Program-made: the position numbers and the translations under genes
The notes under the pieces: model-generated
Seen by the model: the letters and a program-made list of their open reading frames with translations, nothing else
What the model was told of the DNA's origin: nothing
The model's database searches: none
Shown here: positions 8,430-17,724 of the stretch, piece by piece
Layout: each line of letters opens with the position of its first letter
How positions within the stretch are numbered: the first letter of the stretch is position 1
Assembly (NCBI GenBank): GCA_965662365.1
Contig: CBFIHR010000018.1
Span: forward strand, 1 to 64,000
DNA: 64,000 nt
Reading direction: 5' to 3'
Source: CAWVWD01 sp965662365
Lineage (GTDB): Bacteria > Bacteroidota > Bacteroidia > Chitinophagales > Saprospiraceae

Positions 8430-9032
8430 ATGATAACGGATATCAATCAATTGGATTTTAATAAATTATACACTTATTCAGACTATTTGACTTGGCAGTT
8501 TAACGAACGAGTGGAATTATTGAAAGGGCGAATATTTAAAATGGCTGCTCTAAGTCGGCAGCATCAAAAAATTTCACTTGCGATAGAACGTCGAATAGAT
8601 AAATTTTTATTTAAAAATAAATCAAAGTGTGAATTATATCACGCTCCTTTTGATGTTCGATTGTCACTTCCTTCACATAGGATAAAAGGAAATAAAGTGA
8701 GTACTGTTGTTCAACCCGATATATGTGTAATTTGTGATTTATCAAAATTAGATAATCAAGGTTGTAATGGTGCGCCTGAGTTGATAATTGAGATTTTGTC
8801 ACTGGGAAATAGTAACAAAGAAAAGCGAGAAAAATTTGATTTGTACGAGAGTGCAGGTGTAAAAGAATATTGGGTAGTTCAGCCCAAAGATTTTTTTGTT
8901 ATTCGCTACAATCTTAATGAGGAAGGAAAATATATCGGAAGTCGTTTATATACGGAAGAAGATACAATTGAAAGTAAAGTTTTGGAAGGCTTTATCTTAG
9001 AATTGAATCAAGTTTTCGATAATCAACAATAA
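8430..9032 (+). CDS. Uma2 family (DUF820) endonuclease-like protein
   Basis: A 200-residue protein with the Uma2/DUF820 pattern of a restriction-endonuclease-like fold: an early ERVELLKGRIFKM, then VVQPDICVICD (acidic residue), PELIIEILSLGNSNKEKREKFDLY (Glu and Lys of the putative PD-(D/E)xK site) and VKEYWVVQP. Such genes are scattered in many bacteria, often as accessory or selfish genes, and their biological role is not settled. Here it is embedded between rfbC (gap 23 bases) and rfbA (gap 17 bases), so it is co-transcribed with rhamnose genes. The usual EVLSPS motif reads EILSLG. Confidence 0.85.
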   Translation: MITDINQLDFNKLYTYSDYLTWQFNERVELLKGRIFKMAALSRQHQKISLAIERRIDKFLFKNKSKCELYHAPFDVRLSLPSHRIKGNKVSTVVQPDICVICDLSKLDNQGCNGAPELIIEILSLGNSNKEKREKFDLYESAGVKEYWVVQPKDFFVIRYNLNEEGKYIGSRLYTEEDTIESKVLEGFILELNQVFDNQQ

Positions 9033-9049
9033 GTTTAGAAGTACAAATC

Positions 9050-9916
9050 ATGAAAGGAATAATATTAGCAGGAGGTTCAGGGACACGTTTATATCCTATC
9101 ACAAAGGCAATATCGAAACAGTTAATGCCGATTTATGATAAACCGATGATTTATTATCCTTTATCTATTTTGATGCTGTCAGGCATTCGTGAAATATTAA
9201 TTATCACGACACCAGAAGATCAAGCACAATTTCAAAGATTATTAGGTGATGGTTCTGACTTAGGTTGTCGTTTTGTATATAAGGTACAAGAAATCCCAAA
9301 TGGTTTAGCACAAGCATTTGTAATTGGCGAAGAGTTTATTGGCGATGATTCTGTATCATTAATTTTGGGAGATAATATCTTTTATGGTGCAGGTTTAGGG
9401 GGATTATTGAAAGAAGCTGCTCAGCTAACACAAGGTGCAGAAGTTTTTGCTTTTCCAGTAAATGATCCTGAACGTTATGGAGTCGTTGAGTTTGATGATG
9501 ACAATAACGTAATTTCTATTGAAGAAAAGCCTGCCGAACCTAAGTCTAAGTACGCTGTACCTGGTCTATATTTTTATGATAATAAAGTCGTAGAAATAGC
9601 AAAAACCATCGAGCCATCAAAGCGAGGCGAGTATGAGATAACAACGGTCAATCAAGTGTATTTAGAGCAGAAAGAACTCAAAGTTGGAGTGATGCAACGA
9701 GGAACTGCTTGGTTAGATACTGGTACAATCAATTCTTTAAGTTCAGCAACAGAATTTATTCGGGTTATTGAACAGCGTCAAGGTTTTAAAGTCGGTTGTA
9801 TAGAAGAGGTCGCTTATCGAATGGGCTTTATTGATAAAGAGCAATTGAAAAAATTAGCACAACCATTAGTGAAAAGTGGTTATGGTAAATATTTATTAAA
9901 GTTAATTGAAGGTTAG
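9050..9916 (+). CDS. rfbA: Glucose-1-phosphate thymidylyltransferase
   Basis: A 288-residue nucleotidyltransferase that forms dTDP-glucose from dTTP and glucose-1-phosphate. The N-terminus MKGIILAGGSGTRLYP, then SKQLMPIYDKPMIYYP, LGDNIFYG and GTAWLDTGT are near-invariant in RfbA. Full length. It is the last gene of the rfb group and is followed by a palindromic repeat element and the export-control genes. Confidence 0.96.
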   Translation: MKGIILAGGSGTRLYPITKAISKQLMPIYDKPMIYYPLSILMLSGIREILIITTPEDQAQFQRLLGDGSDLGCRFVYKVQEIPNGLAQAFVIGEEFIGDDSVSLILGDNIFYGAGLGGLLKEAAQLTQGAEVFAFPVNDPERYGVVEFDDDNNVISIEEKPAEPKSKYAVPGLYFYDNKVVEIAKTIEPSKRGEYEITTVNQVYLEQKELKVGVMQRGTAWLDTGTINSLSSATEFIRVIEQRQGFKVGCIEEVAYRMGFIDKEQLKKLAQPLVKSGYGKYLLKLIEG

Positions 9917-9967
9917 TGGTATCGCTAATTGAGTTTCATTAAAAGAAAATTCTTCTTTATTTTATTT

Positions 9968-10081
9968 GAACTCACCCTTAGCCCCTCTCTTAAAAAGAGG
10001 GAAGTTTAACGTGGATACTAAATTAAGGTAAACTGACGTCAGGCTCCCTTCCTTTTCAAGGAAAGGGTTGGGAATGGGTTC
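9968..10081. repeat. Imperfect inverted-repeat element (MITE-like, about 114 bp)
   Basis: The left arm begins GAACTCACCCTTAGCCC and the right arm, read on the - strand, begins GAACCCATTCCCAACCC; the arms match imperfectly over about 35 bases. Each arm is itself a hairpin (CCCTCTC...GAGAGGG-like and CCTTTCC...GGAAAGG-like). It fills most of the gap between rfbA and the phosphatase gene and is more GC-rich than its surroundings. No flanking duplication was recognised. Confidence 0.7.
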
Positions 10082-10095
10082 AATCACTAATATTA

Positions 10096-10839
10096 ATGTT
10101 CAATTTTTTTAAAAAAAAGTCAAGACAATATTCTATTAATTTTGATAAAATCAAAGTAGATATTCATTCTCATTTGATACCAGGTGTCGATGACGGTGCA
10201 AAAGATTTAGAAGATTCTATTGCTTTGATTCGAGGATTGAAAAACTTAGGATTTCAAAAAATCATTACTACGCCTCACGTATATCAAGATTATTATCCAA
10301 ATACAAGTGATAGATTGTTAGCAGGTTTGGATACTTTGCGTCAAGGTTTGAAAGATGCAAACGTTGATATTGAAGTAGAGTGTGCTGCGGAGTATTATAT
10401 GGATGAAGTTTTTGAGGAGTTGTTAGATAAGAAAGAATTATTGACTTTTGGTGATAATTACGTATTGGTCGAAATGTCGTTTTTTCAAGAAGAAAATAAA
10501 TTAGATGACTACCTTTTCAAAATGCAAATACATGGCTACCAACCTATTTTAGCTCACCCCGAACGTTATTCTTACTATCTACGAAATTTCGATAGGTTTG
10601 AAGACCTTAAAATGCGAGGTTGTAAACTACAACTGAATCTATTATCACTAACAGGACATTATGGAAAAGAAGTAAAAGACTTGGCAGAGAAGATGTTAGA
10701 TTCAAAATTATATGATTTTGTAGGAACAGACACGCATAATATGGGACATATTGAAAAGTTAAAAACCTTAAAAATCAATGAAAGTAAAAAAGGTTTTTTA
10801 CTTAAGTATAAATTTTTCAATAATACTTTTTTAGACTAA
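10096..10839 (+). CDS. CpsB/CapC-type tyrosine-protein phosphatase (PHP domain)
   Basis: A 247-residue manganese-dependent phosphatase of the PHP superfamily. The metal ligands are visible in DIHSHLIPGVDDGA (residues ~22-35), TTPHVYQDYYPN, AHPERYSYY and GTDTHNMGH. Enzymes of this family dephosphorylate the tyrosine cluster of the cognate Wzc-like autokinase and so control polymer export. The kinase gene follows at 11688 with only the Wza-like gene between, the standard Bacteroidota arrangement. Start ATG 10096 follows the palindromic element by 14 bases. Confidence 0.9.
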   Translation: MFNFFKKKSRQYSINFDKIKVDIHSHLIPGVDDGAKDLEDSIALIRGLKNLGFQKIITTPHVYQDYYPNTSDRLLAGLDTLRQGLKDANVDIEVECAAEYYMDEVFEELLDKKELLTFGDNYVLVEMSFFQEENKLDDYLFKMQIHGYQPILAHPERYSYYLRNFDRFEDLKMRGCKLQLNLLSLTGHYGKEVKDLAEKMLDSKLYDFVGTDTHNMGHIEKLKTLKINESKKGFLLKYKFFNNTFLD

Positions 10840-10856
10840 TCATATCTGAATTAATA

Positions 10857-11654
10857 ATGAAACAATTAATAACCAAATCAATCTTTTTTTTTATTGTTGT
10901 AGCTTCTTTGACAAGTTGTGTGCAATACGAAGAGTTAGTTTACTTTCAAAAAATTGAAAAAGATAAGCCTCGTACTCAGTTTCCGAGTGATACGATTCAA
11001 AATTTGGTACCCTTAACAATACAGAAAAATGATGTATTGTCGATAACGGTACATACTTTTGATCCAGAACTGTCTGCACCTTTTAATTTAATGAATCCTC
11101 AAATGGGAGGAGGAGGTGCTGGGGCATCACCTTTTACAAGTTATATTGTTGATGAAAACGGACAAATTGACTTCCCCGTATTGGGTAAGATAACTTTAAA
11201 GGGTAAAACAGCAACTGAAGCAAGGACGGAAATTACAAATATTTTAAAAACATATTTAAATGACCCTGTTGTTAATATTCGATTTATTAATTTTAGAATA
11301 TCTGTATTAGGAGAGGTTAATCAACCAGGAACCTTCATTGTGAATAATGATAGAGTTACTGTATTAGAAGCGTTAGGTATGGCTGGAGATTTAACACCCT
11401 ACAGTAATCGTTCAACTATATTAGTAGTTAGAGAGAAAGATGGTATTCGCTATTTTGGAGAATTAAATATACAATCAGCAGATATTTTCAAATCGGATTT
11501 TTTTTATTTAAAACAAGGAGATATCGTATATGTTGAGCCAACTCGAGATAAAGAAGCATCCATTCGAGATCAATTTTCGGAGTATTTGCCTTGGATAACA
11601 AGTTCTTTGTCGGCAATCACGACAATCATTGCAATTCTTAATATCGGACAATAA
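10857..11654 (+). CDS. wza: Polysaccharide export lipoprotein (Wza-like)
   Basis: A 265-residue outer-membrane export protein. The signal peptide ends in lipobox LTSC (Cys near residue 21). A Poly_export domain (PLTIQKNDVLSITVHTFD ... VDENGQIDFPVLGKI) is followed by an SLBB-like segment (ISVLGEVNQPGTFIV). The C-terminus has a hydrophobic helix (WITSSLSAITTIIAILNI) that may span the outer membrane as in Wza. It would form the export channel with the Wzc-like protein encoded 33 bases downstream. Confidence 0.92.
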   Translation: MKQLITKSIFFFIVVASLTSCVQYEELVYFQKIEKDKPRTQFPSDTIQNLVPLTIQKNDVLSITVHTFDPELSAPFNLMNPQMGGGGAGASPFTSYIVDENGQIDFPVLGKITLKGKTATEARTEITNILKTYLNDPVVNIRFINFRISVLGEVNQPGTFIVNNDRVTVLEALGMAGDLTPYSNRSTILVVREKDGIRYFGELNIQSADIFKSDFFYLKQGDIVYVEPTRDKEASIRDQFSEYLPWITSSLSAITTIIAILNIGQ

Positions 11655-11687
11655 TCTGTAATTTAAGATAGAAGTTAAATTAATATA

Positions 11688-14015
11688 ATGAATAATAACC
11701 AAATAAATCAGCAACAAGTTTTTGCTGAAGAAGATACGATCGATATAAAGAGAATTCTCTTTACCTTACTAAGAGGATGGTACTTCATTTTGATATTTCC
11801 GTTCCTTACAGGAACAATTGCATATATGTATCTCAGATACTCTATTCCAAGATATGAGGTGAAAGGTTCTATTCTCATTAAGAGTGAAGAAGGGGGGGGG
11901 TTTGGTGCAGATATGTTAGGCGAAGAGATGTTAGGATACGGTTTAGGACGTTCTTCAGGGGTTGAGGATGAAGCTCGTATTTTACAGTCTCGAACTTTGA
12001 TGGAAGAAGTAGTTGTGGATTTAGGTTTACAAGCAAGAATTTTACAGAATGGTCGTATAAAAAATCCGGATACTTATTCTATAGGGAGTCCAATAATAGT
12101 AGATACTTTTAGTCTGGCAAAGGGAAAAAAAGGCATAGAATATGAAGTTAAAGTCATTGATGCTAACAATTATATCTTGATTAAAGATGAAGTTGAATAT
12201 AAAGGGAGATTTGATTCGTTACTGACAAATAAGTTTGGTAGTTATTTATTTAGGTTTAATCCTGCTGTAGATATAAAAGAGAACGGTTATATTCTAAAGT
12301 TGTCATCAATATTTAATGTAGCTTTAAAATATCAAAGGCAATTAAAGGTGACTTACAACCAGACATCTATGGTTCTTGAGTTATCAATGCAGGATGAAGT
12401 TCCTGAACGGTGTGAGGATATTATTAATAGATTAATCGAAGTCTATAATCTTGCTGCAATAGAGGATAAAAATGCGATGGGTAAAAATACGGTCGAATTT
12501 ATCGATGAACGGTTATTAATCATAACAGAAGAATTAGAAGGAGTAGAGCAAGGTGTACAGAATGTAAAGGAACAAGAAGGAATTACAGTTGATCCGGGTA
12601 GCGACTTATCATATTTATATGGAGAGTTAGGAGAGTATGGAAAACAGTTGACTAACTTAGAGGTAGAGAAGAAAATAGTTGCCGGGTTAGGTGAGTACTT
12701 GAAGCAAAATAAGGATAAATACGAATTAGTTCCCTTAGATTTAGTAGAAAATGAAGCCTTAGCAAACATTAGTTTTAAGTTAAATGAGGCAATACGAGCA
12801 AGAAAAAAATTATTACAAACAGTAACACCTGATTATCCGGGAGTTAAAGAATTAGAAAACGAAATTGCAAATTATCGGATTAGTATCCAAAACAATATCA
12901 AAAAAATTCAAAATGATGTAGATAGTGCAATTAGAGAAATAAAAGGACGTAGCAGTAAATTTGAGGGACTGTTACGCAAAACGCCTCGTAAAGAAAGAGT
13001 ATTATTAGAGGTTAAGCGTCAGCAGTTTATTAAGGAAAATTTATACCTATTTCTTTTAGAGAAACGAGAAGAAACTGCAATTTCTTTAGCGGCAACTACC
13101 GAAAATGCAAGAATTATTGATAGTCCTGCTTTAACGACAATAGCTCCTATCTCTCCGAAGCGGCTATCTGTGTTAGGAATCAGTATTTTGGTCGGGATAG
13201 TATTAGCAATTGGGATAATTATTTTACGAGAGTTTTTGACAGATACGATTCAATCAGAAGAAGATATTAAAAGGGCAACCAGTGTTCCAATTTTAGGAGT
13301 AGTAGCAGAATCTAAAAAAGAATCAAAAGTTGTAGTTAGTAAATCAAGTCGGTCAGCGATTGCTGAAATGTTTCGTTTATTACGAACAAATCTACAGTTT
13401 ACATTAGCAGGTGAACCGCATAAAACGATGTTAGTGACCTCAAGTATGAGTGGTGAAGGTAAATCATTTATCTGTATTAATTTAGCGATGAGTTTTGCTC
13501 TTTCTGGGAAAAAAGTATTAGCTATTGGTCTAGATTTAAGAAAACCTAAAATGGCATCTTATTTAGTAGATAATATTCCAGCTAAGGGCATATCTTCTTA
13601 TATGATAGGTGCTGCCAGTAAAGATGAAATTATCAACATATACGACGGGAACGATAATTTCCATTTTATCGCCAGCGGACCTATTCCTCCAAACCCTTCC
13701 GAATTGATTCTAAATGGTAATTTAGAAAAATTAGTAGAAGAATTAAAGGAAGAATATGACATCATTATTATAGATACGCCGCCTGTAGGCATAGTGACAG
13801 ATAGTTTATTGTTAAAATCAATGGTGAATGCTTCACTTTATGTTTCTCGTTTTAACTATACAAAAAGAGGTCAATTAAAGTTAATTGATCAACTATATAG
13901 AGAGAAGAAATTCAATAACCCTACAATTATACTGAATGCTTTCAAACGTGGTAAGGGTTATGGTTATGGTTATGGTTATGGTTATGGTTATGGTTATTAT
14001 GAAGATGATAAATAA
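11688..14015 (+). CDS. wzc: Wzc-like polysaccharide co-polymerase / tyrosine autokinase
   Basis: A 775-residue inner-membrane protein. An N-terminal Wzz domain with a membrane helix near residues 30-50 is followed by a periplasmic coiled-coil region, a second helix near 495-515 (LGISILVGIVLAIGIIIL) and a cytoplasmic BY-kinase domain: Walker A SSMSGEGKS, Walker A' AIGLDLRKPK, Walker B DIIIIDTPPVG. It controls chain length and export and cycles by autophosphorylation of its C-terminal tyrosines. The tail here is a repetitive Gly-Tyr stretch with eight tyrosines, encoded by seven GGTTAT units. The phosphatase for it is probably the product of 10096. Confidence 0.95.
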   Translation: MNNNQINQQQVFAEEDTIDIKRILFTLLRGWYFILIFPFLTGTIAYMYLRYSIPRYEVKGSILIKSEEGGGFGADMLGEEMLGYGLGRSSGVEDEARILQSRTLMEEVVVDLGLQARILQNGRIKNPDTYSIGSPIIVDTFSLAKGKKGIEYEVKVIDANNYILIKDEVEYKGRFDSLLTNKFGSYLFRFNPAVDIKENGYILKLSSIFNVALKYQRQLKVTYNQTSMVLELSMQDEVPERCEDIINRLIEVYNLAAIEDKNAMGKNTVEFIDERLLIITEELEGVEQGVQNVKEQEGITVDPGSDLSYLYGELGEYGKQLTNLEVEKKIVAGLGEYLKQNKDKYELVPLDLVENEALANISFKLNEAIRARKKLLQTVTPDYPGVKELENEIANYRISIQNNIKKIQNDVDSAIREIKGRSSKFEGLLRKTPRKERVLLEVKRQQFIKENLYLFLLEKREETAISLAATTENARIIDSPALTTIAPISPKRLSVLGISILVGIVLAIGIIILREFLTDTIQSEEDIKRATSVPILGVVAESKKESKVVVSKSSRSAIAEMFRLLRTNLQFTLAGEPHKTMLVTSSMSGEGKSFICINLAMSFALSGKKVLAIGLDLRKPKMASYLVDNIPAKGISSYMIGAASKDEIINIYDGNDNFHFIASGPIPPNPSELILNGNLEKLVEELKEEYDIIIIDTPPVGIVTDSLLLKSMVNASLYVSRFNYTKRGQLKLIDQLYREKKFNNPTIILNAFKRGKGYGYGYGYGYGYGYYEDDK
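13956..13997 (+). repeat. Hexanucleotide repeat (GGTTAT x7) encoding the Wzc tyrosine tail
   Basis: Seven perfect GGTTAT units inside the 3' end of the autokinase gene encode (Gly-Tyr)7 followed by one more Tyr and EDDK. Gain or loss of a unit would keep the frame and change the number of phosphorylatable tyrosines. Confidence 0.95.
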
Positions 14016-14030
14016 TTATTAAAACCTTTA

Positions 14031-15362
14031 ATGGAGAAAATAAAAGATAATATAAAAATGTATCAAGTACTTTTAAATAAAGATAAAAAAATAGGGGTAA
14101 TTGGATTGGGGTACGTAGGATTACCTTTAGCAGTTGAATTTGGTAAAAAGTATTCAACTGTAGGTTTTGATATAAATCAAGAAAGAATTGATGAATTAAA
14201 TAGAGGAATAGATAGTACATTAGAGGTAGAAGATAAATTACTTCAATCTGTATTGACTATGGAGAATGGTAATGGTTTATCTGTTTCTACAAATAAATCT
14301 TCTATAGAGGACTGTAATATATATATAGTTACTGTACCTACTCCCACTGATAAAAATAATCGACCTGTTCTAACTCCTTTATATAAAGCAAGTGAGTCAG
14401 TTGGTTCTGTTCTAAAGAAAGGAGATATTGTCGTATATGAATCTACGGTCTATCCAGGGGTTACAGAAGATGAATGCGTACCAGTTTTGGAAAAGGTATC
14501 AGGATTAAAGTTTAATGAAGATTTCTTTTGTGGATATAGTCCTGAACGTATTAACCCGGGAGATAAAAAACATACCGTTACAAAAATATTAAAGGTAACA
14601 TCAGGTTCTACTCCAGAGGTAGCGGAAATAGTTGATCAGTTATATAAGTCAGTCATTACAGCAGGAACTTATAAAGCCTCTTGTATTAAAGTAGCAGAAG
14701 CAGCTAAAGTGATTGAAAATAGTCAAAGAGATATAAATATTGCTTTTGTAAACGAACTTGCTAAAATTTTCAATATTTTAAATATTGATACACTTGAAGT
14801 TTTAGAGGCAGCAGGAACAAAATGGAATTTTTTACCATTTAGACCGGGATTAGTTGGTGGACACTGTATAGGGGTTGATCCATATTATTTAGCACAAAAA
14901 GCACAAGAAGCAGGTTATCATCCAGAGATTATCTTAGCTGGACGACGTTTGAATGATAGTATGGGGAGTTATGTTGCGAGTGAGGTTGTTAAATTAATGA
15001 TAGGAAAAGATATAACAGTAAAGGGAGGTAAAGCTCTTTTATTGGGTATTACTTTTAAGGAAAATTGTCCGGATATTAGAAATACAAGGGCAATTGATAT
15101 TTATCAAGAATTACAGTCTTATGGTATGAGTGTAGAAGTATATGATCCATGGGCTAATAAAGATGAAGTACAACACGAATATGGTATAGACATTCTAACA
15201 AAAACTTCTGAATTGAACGAAGAAGGATATAGTGCTATCGTTTTAGCTGTTGCACATAAGGCTTTTGCAGATTTTAACTTAGATAAAGTTAAGGCACTTA
15301 ATAGTGTAGTGTATGATGTTAAAAGTTATTTATCTAAAGAAGTAATTGATGGAAGATTATAG
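14031..15362 (+). CDS. UDP-N-acetyl-hexosamine 6-dehydrogenase (TviB/WbpO/WbpA-like)
   Basis: A 443-residue nucleotide-sugar dehydrogenase. NAD-binding GVIGLGYVGLPLAVEFG lies at residues ~22-38 and the catalytic Cys in GGHCIGVDPYYL near residue 287. These motifs and the length match the TviB/WbpO group, which oxidises UDP-GlcNAc or UDP-GalNAc to the uronic acid. The neighbouring gene is a TviC/WbpP-like 4-epimerase, so UDP-GalNAcA is one likely product; UDP-GlcNAcA for the wbpBDEI set at 18742-22511 is another. ATG 14058 (MYQVLLNKDKK) is an equally good start. Confidence 0.9.
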   Translation: MEKIKDNIKMYQVLLNKDKKIGVIGLGYVGLPLAVEFGKKYSTVGFDINQERIDELNRGIDSTLEVEDKLLQSVLTMENGNGLSVSTNKSSIEDCNIYIVTVPTPTDKNNRPVLTPLYKASESVGSVLKKGDIVVYESTVYPGVTEDECVPVLEKVSGLKFNEDFFCGYSPERINPGDKKHTVTKILKVTSGSTPEVAEIVDQLYKSVITAGTYKASCIKVAEAAKVIENSQRDINIAFVNELAKIFNILNIDTLEVLEAAGTKWNFLPFRPGLVGGHCIGVDPYYLAQKAQEAGYHPEIILAGRRLNDSMGSYVASEVVKLMIGKDITVKGGKALLLGITFKENCPDIRNTRAIDIYQELQSYGMSVEVYDPWANKDEVQHEYGIDILTKTSELNEEGYSAIVLAVAHKAFADFNLDKVKALNSVVYDVKSYLSKEVIDGRL

Positions 15363-15384
15363 TTTTTAACTTAAATAAAAAGTA

Positions 15385-16350
15385 GTGAAAATATTAGTAA
15401 CAGGAGGAGCAGGATTTATAGGTTCTAATATAGTTGAATCTTTATTACAAGATGAGAGAGTATCACTTGTTAGAGTTTTAGATAATTTATCTACTGGCTT
15501 TAATCATAATATCAAGGAATTTCTTGATAATCCTAAATTTGAATTTTTCCAAGGGGATATTCGAGATTATGATACTTGTATGAAAGCTTGTGATAGTATT
15601 AATTTGATTTCACATCAGGCAGCTTTAGGTTCAGTCCCCCGATCTATTAAAGATCCTTTGACTACTAATAATGTTAATATTGGCGGGTTTTTAAATATTT
15701 TTAATGCGGCAAAAGATAGTGGGGTTAAAAGAGTTGTGTTTGCAGCATCCTCTTCTACTTATGGGGATAGCAAAGAATTACCTAAGATTGAAGGTAAAAT
15801 AGGTAAGCCGCTTTCTCCCTATGCTGTGACTAAGTATGTAAATGAATTATATGCGGAAGTATTTGCTGATTTATATGGGTTAGAATTTATAGGGTTACGC
15901 TATTTTAATGTATTTGGCCCCAAACAAGACCCGAAAGGGGCTTATGCTGCGGTCATTCCTATCTTTTTTGATAGAGCATTGAGCAACAAACCTCCTACTA
16001 TTAATGGTGACGGTTCTTATAGTAGGGACTTTACTTATGTTGATAATGCAGTGCAAGCAAACCTTTTAGGGCTATTTACTAAGAATAAAAAGGCGATTAA
16101 TCAGGTTTACAATGTCGCTTGTGGAGAAAGGACAACTCTTACTGAATTATGGGGGGCAATCAAAGGTTTAACTGATTGCTCTGTTGATGCTATTTATGGC
16201 AAAAATAGAGTTGGTGATATACCTCACAGTTTGGCTGACATTTCTAAAGCGAAAAATTTGTTAAATTATAATCCTTTAGATAGTGTACAAAGTGGTTTGA
16301 AAAAAGTGACTGTTTGGTATAAAAATGCATTAAGTTCGAAAACAGTTTAA
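15385..16350 (+). CDS. UDP-GlcNAc 4-epimerase-like SDR (TviC/WbpP type)
   Basis: A 321-residue extended SDR with GGAGFIGSNIVESLL at the start, HQAALGSVPRSIKDP (a signature of the WbpP/TviC group), SSSTYGDS and the catalytic Tyr/Lys in SPYAVTKYVNE. It would interconvert UDP-GlcNAc(A) and UDP-GalNAc(A). The GTG start at 15385 is needed to keep the glycine-rich loop. It is 22 bases after the dehydrogenase, with which it forms a functional pair, and 32 bases before ugd. Confidence 0.9.
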   Translation: MKILVTGGAGFIGSNIVESLLQDERVSLVRVLDNLSTGFNHNIKEFLDNPKFEFFQGDIRDYDTCMKACDSINLISHQAALGSVPRSIKDPLTTNNVNIGGFLNIFNAAKDSGVKRVVFAASSSTYGDSKELPKIEGKIGKPLSPYAVTKYVNELYAEVFADLYGLEFIGLRYFNVFGPKQDPKGAYAAVIPIFFDRALSNKPPTINGDGSYSRDFTYVDNAVQANLLGLFTKNKKAINQVYNVACGERTTLTELWGAIKGLTDCSVDAIYGKNRVGDIPHSLADISKAKNLLNYNPLDSVQSGLKKVTVWYKNALSSKTV

Positions 16351-16382
16351 TTAGATTAAGCTAATAAAAATTATCATCAAGA

Positions 16383-17702
16383 ATGAATATTACAGTAGTA
16401 GGAACCGGTTATGTGGGCTTAGTAACAGGAACTTGTTTTGCAGAAACAGGAAATCAGGTCGTTTGTGTAGATATTGATAAGCAAAAAGTGGAAAGGATGA
16501 AAAATGGGGAAGTTCCCATCTATGAACCTGGATTAGAATTGCTATTTGAAAGAAATACAAAAGAAAAACGCCTTAGTTTCACCACAGACTTAGTTGAAGG
16601 AGTTAAAGATGCAGAAATTATTTTCTTAGCATTACCAACACCTCCGGGAGAAGATGGTTCTGCTGACCTATCTTATGTGTTAGGTGTAGCAGATGATTTG
16701 AGTCATCTTATAAAAGACTATAAAGTAATCGTAGATAAAAGTACTGTTCCTGTTGGTACAGCAGAACAAGTATATGCTACCCTTGCTAAGAATCTAAGTG
16801 AAGATTTATTTGATGTTGCTTCTAATCCTGAATTTTTGAGAGAAGGGTTAGCGGTAAAAGATTTTATGAATCCGGATAGAATTGTTATAGGAACAAATAG
16901 CGAACGAGTAGAAAAGTTAATGAAACAACTTTATGAACCGTTTGTTCGTCAAGAGAATTCAATTATTATTATGGATGAACGTTCTGCTGAAATGACTAAA
17001 TATGCAGCTAACTCTTTTCTTGCTACTAAGATTTCATTTATGAATGAAATTGCTAACCTTTGTGAAAGAGTAGGGGCAAATGTAGATAATGTAAGATTAG
17101 GTATCGGTGCAGATGACCGTATCGGCTCAAGGTTTTTATTCCCAGGTATTGGATTTGGAGGATCCTGCTTTCCAAAAGATATTTTAGCTTTAGTGAATAC
17201 AGCAAATGAATACGGATATAGTTTTCAAACACTTAAAACTATTATTCAAATCAATAGTACTCAAAAAAGGCGGTTAGTTGATAAAATTCAAGGTTATTTT
17301 GGAAAAGACTTAACTGGAAAAACTATTGCACTTTGGGGGGGAGCCTTCAAACCAGAGACGGATGATATTCGGGAAGCTTCATCTATAGTTACAATTAATG
17401 GTTTGTTGGCAGCTGGTGCAACATTGAAAGTTTATGACCCTGCGGCTATGCATAATATCAAGAAAATATTTGGAGATAAATTAATCTATGCTGAAAATCA
17501 ATATGATGTGTTAGAAGGTGCTGATGCATTGGGTGTGGTGACAGAATGGAAACAATTTAAAGAGGCAAATATGGATAAAGTGAAAAATCAGTATAATGTT
17601 TTTGTGATTTTTGATGGTCGTAATGTTTATGATTTAAATGAGATGGAACGAAAAGGATTTCATTATGAGAGTATTGGTCGTCAAGTAGTTGAAAAAAAAT
17701 AA
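16383..17702 (+). CDS. ugd: UDP-glucose 6-dehydrogenase
   Basis: A 439-residue enzyme that oxidises UDP-glucose to UDP-glucuronate. It has VVGTGYVGLVTGTCFAE at the N-terminus, DKSTVPVGTA, SNPEFLREG and the catalytic Cys motif GFGGSCFPKDI near residue 262, all typical of Ugd. UDP-GlcA is the substrate for the decarboxylase at 2468 and was the substrate of the now broken 4-epimerase directly downstream. Confidence 0.95.
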   Translation: MNITVVGTGYVGLVTGTCFAETGNQVVCVDIDKQKVERMKNGEVPIYEPGLELLFERNTKEKRLSFTTDLVEGVKDAEIIFLALPTPPGEDGSADLSYVLGVADDLSHLIKDYKVIVDKSTVPVGTAEQVYATLAKNLSEDLFDVASNPEFLREGLAVKDFMNPDRIVIGTNSERVEKLMKQLYEPFVRQENSIIIMDERSAEMTKYAANSFLATKISFMNEIANLCERVGANVDNVRLGIGADDRIGSRFLFPGIGFGGSCFPKDILALVNTANEYGYSFQTLKTIIQINSTQKRRLVDKIQGYFGKDLTGKTIALWGGAFKPETDDIREASSIVTINGLLAAGATLKVYDPAAMHNIKKIFGDKLIYAENQYDVLEGADALGVVTEWKQFKEANMDKVKNQYNVFVIFDGRNVYDLNEMERKGFHYESIGRQVVEKK

Positions 17703-17724
17703 TTATAATTATCAATCTTCTACC

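Noticed and set aside
13942..14220. Antisense frame with a His-Asn repeat (HNHNHN)
   Set aside because: It is the complement of the Gly-Tyr repeat and the start of the next gene; no independent coding evidence.
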